DNA of 64,000 nt from Brachypterus glaber (taxonomy: Eukaryota; Arthropoda; Insecta; Coleoptera; Kateretidae), in assembly GCA_958510825.1 (NCBI GenBank), contig OY294047.1:62001-126000 (forward strand), given 5' to 3'. The stretch's first letter is position 1. Every line of letters begins with the position of its first letter. Made by a program: the position numbers and the translations under genes. The notes beneath the pieces are model-generated. The model was not told where the DNA came from, did not search any database, and was given only the letters and a program-made list of their open reading frames with translations. Of the stretch, positions 48,101 through 60,100 are shown piece by piece.

Positions 48101-51100
48101 TAGTATTGTTTATTCACCGCAATTCTAAATATGACTGGTACTCTGCACCTTAAAATTTTAGCGGTAGGGTACCAGTCATATTATATACAATTGCGGCGAT
48201 TGATTCAACTCTATAGTGCACGAAGTCCAGTAGTATCATCTCGTATAATTTTTGTGAACTTTTAAATATGACTGCCGTATGTATTCAGGATCTGGAAAAC
48301 CTGGAGAAGTCAGGGAACTTATTTCTAAATAAGTTCGCTAAATCAATGAAATTTCAGGAAATGTAATTGATTTTCTAGAAGTAATTCTTTCTCTCAAAAT
48401 ATTGCACTTTTGCTTCCGAAACTTTCAGACAGACATTTTTATGAAAATGTTTTTGTAAATTTTAAGTTTCACAATAAATATTTTAGGCACTTCTCGAAGC
48501 ACAGTTCGACCACCACGTAAAATTCAAAAACGAAATAAACAAAATCAAGTCGGAAGACTTGCGATGTCAGCCTCTGGGCAGGGACAAAAGCGGCCATTCC
48601 TATTGGCTGCAAAAGGACGACAATTATCAAATCAGGGTATTCAAGGAAGATTTGGATGATGAAACGTGGACACTGATTGCTAAGTGAGTTTAATTATATC
48701 ATTATTAAACTTGACACTTCTGTATCTACTTTCACTAAGGAAAGTTTTTATTTATTAAAAACAATAATCTCAACAATAATTTTTATTAATTTTTTAATTT
48801 TTTCTATTATTTTTTTCGATTATTTATTTTTTTTTCAACAATTTGAAAATTAATGGGATTCCTAATTCATTTTTGTACCACACTTTAAATTTAATGCCCT
48901 ATAAGCGAAAATATTATATTCTAAAATTCAGCAACTTGCCGAAATAAAGGGAAAACTATAATTCATCTGTTTAAAAATTACACAGGCACACAAAATAATG
49001 GTATTTTTTGAGCTTATGTCGATCCTTGACGTTTTTGGTCAATTTGAGTTCAGATTCGTTTTCAGCGCCCTAAATACCTATAAATATCATCATCAGTTTG
49101 CTCGTTTCAATCCTTAAAAAACTTTTTATCAATAAGGTAAATTTTAGCAATTTTTTATCCCAAAATTTGTGGGTGATGGGCCAATTCTGACCTCGGATTC
49201 GGATTTAGCGGAAAAAAATGCAAGTACATATATGGTTATCAAAGTACAGACCACTTTTTTTTGTGTGCCTGTGTTTAACGGAATTAACTTATTATGGTTA
49301 TTTTCGATTTAAACTTCATTGCGGTCTACTCATTTTTACCATAATTAACTATAATTTAATATTTGTCTTAACTAGTAAGTGCAGGTAAACCTCTGTAAAA
49401 AATCATCCTTGCGCATGCGCGCGATTATTACAAATGAAATCATGGACGCCTTGATGAGATACGTGACATGTTTTACAGTGGTCTAACTGTAGAGTCAATC
49501 CATTTAAAATTATTTAAAATTTCTCAAATTCGTTGCTTGACCATTTTTAAATCGGTTCATTTTTACTAGCTTTTTTATTTATTTAACTTGCAATGTTTGT
49601 TGTTTGTTTGTTTAGGGCATATCTGCCAAAGGCTTTTTCGACCACTTAGAATATACTTAGAAAGCTAAAATTTGGTACACATGCTCAACTCGGGTGACAG
49701 TACAATTTTATATAAACTTACCCCCAACCCCTCCACCCCTAAAATTTAAAAAATCCATTTTTACCCACACAAGATAATTTAAAACTAAAATTAAGTTACA
49801 TACTCATTTAGTGATAATAACATTTTACAATAAATTTTACATCCCCCCTCGTCTCCCCATCACCCATACGCATATAAGGCCAAGTTAACCCCCTCTCTGT
49901 TTCACCCACTTAGAATATACTAAGAAAGCTAAAATTTTGTACATATGCTTAACTCGGTTGACAAAATAATTTTATATAAAAATTTCCCCACAATCCCCCC
50001 ACCCCTAAAATTTAAAAAATCCATTTTTTACCCACATGAGATAATTAAAAACTGAAATTAGGTTACATACTCATCCAGTAATAATAAAATTTTAAAATAA
50101 ATTTTATATCTTCCCTTATCTCCCCATCACCTCCAAACCTAGAGAGCTGAAATTCGGTACTCTGATGACGATAATACAATTTTACATAAAATTTACCCCA
50201 ACCTCCCCACCACTAAAATTAAAAAAGTCCCTTTTTTACCCAGATCTTTTTAGATGTGAGACCTTTTTTTTAGTCAACAAAATTTCTGTCAGTCAATCAT
50301 AAACAAATATACATGTAAGGATTACCATTGATTAATACACAGGGCCGGCCTTTGCATTTCGGCGCCCCTATTTGGTGTTTTTAAACCACCAAAATATAAG
50401 GTATCATTAAAAAATAAAGCGATTTGAAAATGGTCGAGCAACATGTTCACTTCAAATGGATTGACCCTGTAAATAGTTACAGTTAATCTGTCTAATTTTT
50501 GTATTTTTAAAACATCCTTAGGGACAGACAAGGCCTGGTTGACCTGATAATTAAACTAAGCGACGGCCAAATATTCGGCGACGGCGATTCCAAATTCAGT
50601 TCGGATTCGGCCGTGAACGAAGATAGCAACAGTCTGTCCGAAAAGCCATCGGTCGACACTGGCCAAGCAGTTTCAGTTGTTTTGGAGAAAATTGATGAAA
50701 ACGAAAGTAAAGAAGACGAAGAATCTAAGTCCAAAGAAAACATAGAGAAAGATGGTCAACACACGCAGGTCACATCAAAAAATACAAGCAAGAAAATTCC
50801 TGATAGCACAACCAAAAAAACTGTTAAAAATTTAGATGACAAGGATACAAAAGAAAAAGATAAGAAAACTGCACTAAAAGTAAAATCTAAAAGTAAAACT
50901 AGTATGGGGGTTGGCAAGACAAAAGTAGGAGAAAATGAAGATTCGGAGGAAGAAGAATTCGACGAGGAGGAAGAAGATGAAGGACTTGATGAGGAGGAGG
51001 AAGAAGAAAACGATAAAAAAACTCATCAAAAAGGAAAATCTAAAACGTTAAGTAAAACAAGTATGGCAACTAAAGGCAAAAGTAATGTTACTAAAAATTA

Positions 51101-54100
51101 CGAAAATGAAGATTCTGAAGAAGAAGAGTTTGACGAGGAAGATGAAGATACTGAGGATGAAAGTGAGGAGGAACCCATACCAAAAAACAAATCTAAAGAT
51201 CTAAACAAAAAAACGATAATTGAAAAATGTCAAAACATCGTGAAACAGCAGGAGAAAAAAGAAAGTAAAAACAAAATTAAAGCAAATATAGAAAATACTA
51301 ACAATTCTAAAGGCAAGAAAGAAAAAGAAGTGGCAAAATCTAAGAAAAATTACCCTGCAGGGGAGGAGGAAGAAGAAGAAGAGATTGAGGAGGAAGAGCT
51401 TGCGGACGGGGAGGAGGAGGAGGAGGAAGAAGAAAGTGAAGAGGAAGTACCTCAAACAAAAGGAAAATCAAAACTGAACACGAAAAAAAGTAAAAAACCG
51501 GAAAAAAATAACGAACACTCAGAAGAAGAAATAATATCAAAGTCAAAACGTCCTAGAACTGCAGACCTCAAGCCAAAAGTTTCCTCCAAACCATCAAGTA
51601 AAAATACTAAACATGAGACTAGTATTGATGATGAAGAAGATTCTGAAGAATTGGATGAAGAAGAGTTAAGTGAGGAGGAAGAAAAAGAAATATCAAAATC
51701 AAAACGTCCTAGAACTGCAAACCTCAAATTAAAAGAAAAATCAGAGTCAGCAAGTAAAAATGGAAAAAAAAAGACTTGCATTGAAGAGAAAGATTCTGAT
51801 GAATTGGACGAAGAAGAAGACGAGTTGAGTGAAGAGGAAGAAGAAGAAGATATATCAAAATCAAAACGTCCTAGAACTGCAAACCTTAAATTAAAAGAAA
51901 AATCAGTGCCAGCAAGTAAAAATGGAAAAAAAAAGACTATCATTGAAGAGAAAGATTCTGAAGAATTGGACGAAGAAGAAGACGAGTTGAGTGAAGAGGA
52001 AGAAGAAGAAATAACAAAATCAAAACGCCCTAGAACTGCAAATCTCAAACCAAAAGAAACATCAAAGCCAACAAGCAAAAATGCAAAACAAAAGACTAGC
52101 ATTGATGATGAAGATTCTGAACAATTGGATGAAGAACAAGAAGACGAGTTGAGTGAAGAGGAAGAAGAAGAAATAATAAAATCAAAACGTCCTAGAACTG
52201 CAAACCTCAAAACGAAAGCAACATCAACGCCACCAAGTAAAAATTCGAAACAAAAGACTAGTATCGATGATGAGGAAGATTCTGAACAATTGGATGAAGA
52301 GGAAGAAGACTTGAGTGAAGATGAAGATGAAGAAGATAAAAAAATAACAAAATTAAAACGTTCCAGAACGACAAACATTAAATTGAAAGAAAAATCAGAG
52401 CCAGCAGGTAAAAATACAGAAAAAAAGACTAGCATTGAAGATGAAGATTCTGAAGAATTGGATGAAGGGGATGAGGAAGACTTGAGCGAGGAAGATGAAG
52501 AAGAAGAAATAAAATCGAAACGGCGGAGAAATGTTGAAGATGATAGTGAAGACGAGCCGCCGCCGAAAGCCAAAGCAACGAGAACGAAAAAAACTAAATG
52601 TGAAGTTTCTGAGGCTATTGAAGAACCAGTGATGATCATAAAGGGACAAGGTAAAATTTCCATTTTTTTAATTCTACACAATCTAATGGGACACTTTCCC
52701 GGCAGAGTCCATTATTGAAAACTTCCCCAAACTGTTCTAGGTAAAATTCAATGCTAAAAGTTCACATTCCAACAAACAGATGACACTACTATTAAAAACA
52801 AATACAAAACAAAAGTTCTAGCCTTTTTGAATCGATGGCTTTTTTAATAATCAGTTTGCCTGTAATCTGAGTGCAACAAATTTAGTACTGAATACATATT
52901 ATTACCTAATATGTTTGACTGCATAATATAAAATTAAATTAGGGTTAAAATAAATAAGGTAAACATAAATAGTTTTTATTTCTTATGTTGGCTACTCTGA
53001 TTACTTCCTCTTTTTAACGTTGGCTAAACTGTTAAAAACTGTTAGAAAGAGATAAAACTGTAGAGCTAATTTTGACGGTCTTTGTCGTCAAGGAACTGTT
53101 ATATTGAATCATCTTAATCCGTTATAATTTATAACTTATAAATTTATAACTTATAAAGAAATCCTGTTTGCCTGTCCGTGTTTTTATATATTTTTCTGAA
53201 AAACGTTATTTAGGGGTTGCTATAAAAAGAAATGAAATAGTCTCCAAATTAAAATAAAAGTCTAAAATATTTAGAAAAAAGTCTCATCATATTTTTTAAA
53301 ATGGAATAACATTTTTGCAGGTTCGGGAGTTGCTAACAAATCAATATCCAGTAGGGAAATACAGCCACCTGGGGAAGAAAATAACTCCTCAAATAATCCT
53401 ATAGTGGGGGAAGAAATCGAGGAGGATATCATGTATTTTTACGGAGAGGGCAACGGGCAGTGTTGCCAAACGGGCAACGAAGCAGCGGAAAAATCAAAAG
53501 AGAAATCCAGTTGTGAAAACAGTATTAACAACCAAAACAGTAGCAAATTAGTAAATAATAAAAGTACAAATGACGAAGAAAAAATAGAAAATAATGAAAA
53601 AGCATCATCTGGACAAATAGAAAACGACGAAAAAAAATCACCAAAAAAATCGATTTTCTTTTTTGGTTCAGCAAAAACTACCCCATTATCACCTACTTTG
53701 ACTATGGGGTTCGGTCAGAATTCGGACGAATCTGATTCGCCAAAGGGCGAAAGTGTTAAAAAAAATTTCAACGAAAAATTATCCGAAAACAGTTTGGCAG
53801 ACCAAGTCAATTTAAACAAAAATTCCAAATCAAACTGTGGGATAGTGGAAAACAATAAAATCAGTAAGTCTCCAAAAGAAGTGCCTAAAAATTGTGATTC
53901 TTCAGAAGAATCAAAAATCAATGATGTTCCTGAAAAACAGAACATGGACACTAAAAACGATACATCTGATGAGCAAGATGATCATAAAATTATTTCCGAA
54001 CCCGTTTGTGAAAAAAAATTGGCATATAAATGTGGCACAGAAAGTTCAAATGATGGTGACAATATAAGTGACGAAAAATCTCTAACAGATGAAAAAAAGG

Positions 54101-57100
54101 AAGAAAACACTGGCATATCCGAATCTAAAGAAGGAGAAAATGTTAAAGAACCTGAAAATGAAGAAAAAAATGATGTAAAAAAACCTGAACAAGTAATGAT
54201 AAAAGTAAAATCTCTTCGTTCTTTACGATCTGTTCGAAAATCAGTAGAACCTAAGCCAGAAATAGTAATCATCCCAAATGAAAAACCGAAAGAAAAGAAA
54301 AAAGCCGAATCCAAAAAAATTAACAATGTCAGTCCAGATGCCGTTTCACTTTCTTCTGATGCTGAATCCACAAACAATACCGAAGATCTGGATAATAAAG
54401 ATCCTTTGGCAATTTCAAACTCGGATGAAAGCAATCAAGCAAAACAGCCCATGAGTCTGTCAACACTGTCATTTGACTTCGTTGACAGTCCTCCAGTGGC
54501 GCCACCTGTTTCTTCATTGCGCTCACTTAGAAAAAGGGGCCACGATGTAGCGATAAGTAAAACTGAACTAACTGTTAGTAAGAAAATTAAATTAAAGGGG
54601 AAAAGAAGTGTGGACACAAAGTTGAGGAAGAGTATTGAAGATCAGAAAAACATGCAGGCTAGTAGTAGCGATGACGATGTGCAAATTGTGGAAGAAAATT
54701 TCAAGTTTGATCTTTTTAAGAAGCATAAAAAGTCAAAACCGAAGAAGAAACTTGATGTGAATAGACCCAAAGGTTTACGTAAGTACTTTGATTTTTTTAT
54801 TTGATAACAGCAGCTTTTTCGCGTTTTTCTTTTAATGACAAATTGACGACTTTAACTTTTAACAAACCTATTTGAAATATAAACACAAAAACTGTTCAAA
54901 AAATGAATATACTTATCTTTTATTTGTAAATAAAAAACTTTGATACTTCAGGAAAGCATGATTAAAATTTCAAAGTTTCATAAGAAGCTTGTTCCCTACA
55001 AACACGGGGGGCTGGTCCTGTAATGGCGCTATACTGGCCTTAACAACTCGTTGCCGGCCAGAAAAGGGCCATTGTAGGCCCAGCACCCCGTGTTTGTAGG
55101 GTTTGGACTTTTTTTTTTGTTGTAGTTTCTTACACCTGTCAATTTCACTAAATGACGTACATGACTTTTTCAGCTGTCAAAAATAACGTTAACTACATAA
55201 GAAACTTGTCATTTATTGCGCCGAAAAAAAAAATAGGGTCACTCGATCATTTTTGATCTGTTTAGTGTTTTGGTGGTTTTGGGTTTCTGGTAGTTTTCGC
55301 CCAAACCAACCAACCACCAAAACACACTAACACACAAAGTAGACAAAGCAACAACCGATCAAGTGACCCTAAAAAATAAGACACACGCCACTTTGACGAC
55401 AAGATAAGCAATTGAAATAATTCCGTTTTCAGATAAGGAAATTTTGGCATTGGGGGGCACCATAGACCTCTGCGACTCTCCCTCCCCGCCGGTCAGGCAG
55501 TCCCGCCGCCTGGCACAAATCAAAATCAAGGAAATTGCAGATCCTGTTTCTCACAAGAAGGAAAAAGACTCAAATAAGAAGGATAAGGTAGATATACTTT
55601 CTGCTGCATTATTTTCCATTTATTCATAACATTTCTAACGGCATACAGACTGTTTCAAAAAACATGTGCCATCGCTTACCGAGAGATTCCTCACGTAAAA
55701 ATAATACTTTTTTTTTTATATCCGATTCTGCTTTGTTTCGTAGCTACACGGTGTTAAAGATTTATTTTTATTTTTTCTAAATAACTTTTGAAATAATGTC
55801 GCTATTTGAATAAAAATTGGTATCTGGGGTTTTTTTGACGCGACATTCGAATTTTATGTTAGCGTCTTCTACCAAGTATTCATTTTTCACGTAAAAATGA
55901 TAAAGAAATCTATTTATTGGCTTTAAAATTTAATACAAGCACGTCTAAGAAAGTTATGACCCCTCAAAAGAGTATAAAGACATGTAGGTGGCGCCCCCTA
56001 CAAGTGGGAGCCATACTAACATAAAATTCGTATTTTGCATGTCAAAAAAACCCCAGATAAATTTTTTTATTCAAATATTGACATTATTTCAAAAGTTATT
56101 TAGGAAAAATAAAAATAAATCTTTAACACCCTGTAGCTACGAAACAAAGCAGAATAGGACCTACGTTGATATGAAAAAAAAGTCTTATTTTTACGTGAGG
56201 AACCTCTCCGCGAGCGATGGCACATGTTTTTTGAAACACCCTGTATGTATAATACTAATTGGTATTATAAATAAATATTTTTTTAGGACTTTAAAGGCGT
56301 GAAACAAAAACTGACAAAAACTAAAGCATATATAAACCTGGATTCCGACGAGGCGGAAGAAGAAAAAGAGGGGGAAAGGAGCAGCAAAAGCAAAAAATTC
56401 TCGAAGAAAACGTTCGATTTGAAGACGGCGTGGAAGTCGAGCAGCGAATCCGAAGAGGTGGTGGAAGAAGAAGAGGAGTACGATATCGAAGAAGAAGAAG
56501 AGCCGAATCTGGAATTCAAATCCGATCACGAGTTTTCGCCCGAAAGTGATGTTGAAGATGAAGATTATAAGCCGACGAAACGGGCGAGAACCGCTAGAAA
56601 AGGTAAAAAATTAATAAACTTTAAATTTCGCGATCTCGCTATTTACCAAAAAAAATTAAAATGGTACCTGAGTGATTTTTGTTTTTTTTTTTGAAGAATC
56701 TGACGAAGAAGTGGACGACTTCCCGTGCTCCAAGTGCACTAAATCCGACCATCCCGAGTGGATCCTGCTGTGCGACCGTTGCGACAACGGCTGGCATTGT
56801 TCCTGTCTTAGGCCGCCACTTTTGGTCATCCCCGAGGGGGACTGGTTCTGCCCGCCCTGCCAACATGTGAGTTGTTATTGTTTCATTCCAAATTATTCTC
56901 GTCTGGACTTTTTTCTATTATTATTTTCTATTCTCCTAATTGCACAACCGATTCTTCTAATTCCACGATTATTTGTTCATTTCCTAAAATCCGCATCTAA
57001 TTCTTTTACTTTCCCCAATTCCGCAAATATTTCTCTCAATGGTTATATAGACAAATCTTCTGATACCTTATTTTTTTCTTATATCTGACTGGAAAACCTG

Positions 57101-60100
57101 GAAATGCAGGGAATTCAGCTAGTCAAGAACATGCCAGAGAATTTTACAATTTTTCTGAAATTTTATGTTTCTTTCCCACCATAAGCTTTATCTCTTGAAA
57201 TACCGCACTCATAACTGGAGGAGCTTTATTTAAAAAGTTAACAAATCCTTAATTATTGGATTTATTAACTTTTGAAATAGTGCTCCTCAGTTGTATAAAT
57301 TCTGAAAATTATAAGAAAATTCAACAAAATCTTGCTTAACCCTTTAGCTGCTGCGGGCGTACATATACGAACATAATTCCACTGCTGCGGGCGTATACGT
57401 TGCGCCCAAATAAATTACAGCCTGAAACTGCCGCAAACGTTCTTATACGCATCACTGGTATCGCTTTCTCGAACAATAAAGCGCTTAGCAGGAAGCGGTA
57501 ATGGGTGGGGATTATGGTGGTAGGTGGCCTGCTTGAGCTGTGAATCTTGTCTCTGTTGTGATATGTCCGAGTCTGCCTAAAGTTAGCAAAATTTGCTTTT
57601 TATACTTAAAATATTTATTTCACGCGACATAGCAGCGTAAAGCAATTCAGCAGCTAAAGGGTTAATAAATAAATCCTGCTTCTACAACCAACACTTGCTT
57701 CAGGGAAAATGTCTCTCTGAAAACCTTGTGATGGAATTTCATTTCAAAAAGTGAAGCTATCTTGCTCGATGCCAAGTATTACAAAAACCTAGTTATAATT
57801 TTTCTTAATCCAGGCACTTCTACTAGAGTCACTGCAAAAAGAACTAATCGACTTTGACAAAAGCCTGTCCAAAAAGAAAATCGAGGACCGGCGAAAGGAG
57901 CGACTGGCCTACGTGGGCATCAGCCTCAATAACGTGCTCCCCGCCAAAGCGAAAAAGGGCAAAGGGGAGGGGGAGAGCAGTTCCGGAAGTGGCTCTGACT
58001 CCGGATCTTCGAGTGACAGTGGGAGTGACAGTGATGACGAACCCATTTACCAGTTACGGCAGAGACGACAGGCCCAGAGTTACAAGTTTAACGATTACGA
58101 CGATTTGATTCGGTCGGCTATTCAAGTAAGTTTAGTTTTCCCAACATCGTAGCGCCATCTATCGGCTCTGAATTCTGCAATTGTTAAGCGATTGTGACAC
58201 TGAAAGTTTTATTTTTCTACGACTGGTTTGAAATGTAGGCAAATACACAAACTTTTCAAAAATAAAATTAATTTATTCTAGTTCTAGATGCGGTATAAGT
58301 ATACCATATCAAGTGTTAAAATGAGCACATGTGGTGCCATCTCTTTTGTATAAAAATAGAAATTGTAACAAAATTAACAAAAAATATCTATTTTACCATG
58401 AAATACTGATTAATTGAATGCAATTTAAAGTTTCGAGTTAAAGTTTATTAGTTTTCTTAAAATTTGACCTGTTTTTAATAATTCTACCCTATTGAAAATT
58501 ATGGGTCTGGGCTTGAGCGGGTGAATCTCATCCGCTAGGTCCAAATCCGGTTTTTGCACCATTTATACCCGCGCAGACCCTCATTTTCAACAGAGTATGC
58601 ATAAAAAAAGCGCCATCTATTGTTGATTATTTAAACCATATTATGACAATCTGACACAAACTTAATTTCTTGCATTATAGTTTTTAAATGGTGGTGAAAT
58701 TTAATAATTTTCGTGACCCTAGGGGTCGTCCATAAAATACGTCACGCAAATTGACCAAAATGCATGTTCATTTTAGACTACCCCCCTATTGGGGGGGGGG
58801 GGTAGCCAAAATATGAAATCTCTACATCCTTTAATAACGCGAGAAACGGGGTATGAAGTGTATGAACTTTGGTCAATTTGCGTGATGTATTTTATGGACG
58901 ACCCCTTAGTGCAAACAATTTTTCTCCCGTTCTCGAATTCTGTACTTTTGATGCATACTTTAGTCTTTTGAAAAAAAAATATAATAATGCATAAAAAAAT
59001 CATATTTGAAATTTTTTTCATAGTTTATGGGTTTCTAAAAGCATACAACAAATTCGAAAAATTATTTTTTTTTTCATTTTTCTGTTTTTTTGTTGTTGCA
59101 AAAAACTGTTCTTATATCACCACCCAAAAACTATGCAACCCAAAATACTACGTTTACGTGTATTTTGAGTTGCCTATTGACATGAATTTTTAACACAGGG
59201 CGAAGACGAACCCGAAAAACCTCCGCCTGTAAAAACTTACGGCCTGGGAAAGGATATTGCCACCATAATAAACGCAAACAACGAAGAGGAAGAAAAGTTG
59301 GCCGCGGAGGAGAAAAAGGAAGAAGGAGAAGAAAAGGAAAACGAAGAGGATGAAAAAGTAAAGGAAAAGGAGAAGGAAAAGTTGACTAAAAAACGATTGG
59401 GGAAGAAGAAACATAGGAAATTAAACAGTTTGGACGATAGTGACGAGTATTCAGATTCGGACGAAGATTTTAAAGGAGCTAGGTACTTAAAATTAGAGAC
59501 CCTTCCCTTTAAAACATTCCTGAAGAAAATACTTTGATTTATCAGATTTCATGTGGCATATCTGAAAATTTCAATTTGTAAATTCCTGATGACTTTTCAT
59601 ATGGAGTTCCATTTCCATATGCAAAATTAATGAGATTTCGTTTGATATGTGTTTTGAAATCGGCTTTTCCAGGTTTTTTTTAGATAGATACATCTATCAC
59701 CTTACAGTGTAAAATTCAAAAATAATGGGATTTTGCTGCCAACGGCGCCAGATCTGTGGCTTTTATGTTGACGTTGACGGCCTTAGAATTAATAAAAAGG
59801 AAAAAAAAAACAGATTAAAAGTCCCTCCAACGTTTAAATATTCTAACGTTTTCTCAATGAAGACTTTTAGTTATTTTTTTTAAACCTTTAGCGAAAAGAT
59901 AAGTGAAATTTTCTTTAAAAGGACAGTTTTGAAAAATATTATGTTGTAAAATTAGAGACCCTTAATATTTTGACAGTTTAAAGTGCCCCTAGTAAAAATG
60001 TTTTTTTTTTTATTTTCAGTTCGGAAGAAGAAGACGAAGAGTTGGAGGATGAGGAGGCGGCCAGCGAAGAGGACAGTGACTATTACGTCAGAGGCGAGAA

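Noticed and set aside
51452..52681. 409-codon serine-rich open frame antisense to RSF1 exon 4
   Set aside because: It is the mirror of a repeated Glu/Lys-coding tract (GAA/GAG read as TTC/CTC and shifted frames); no independent start context, splice sites or family match.
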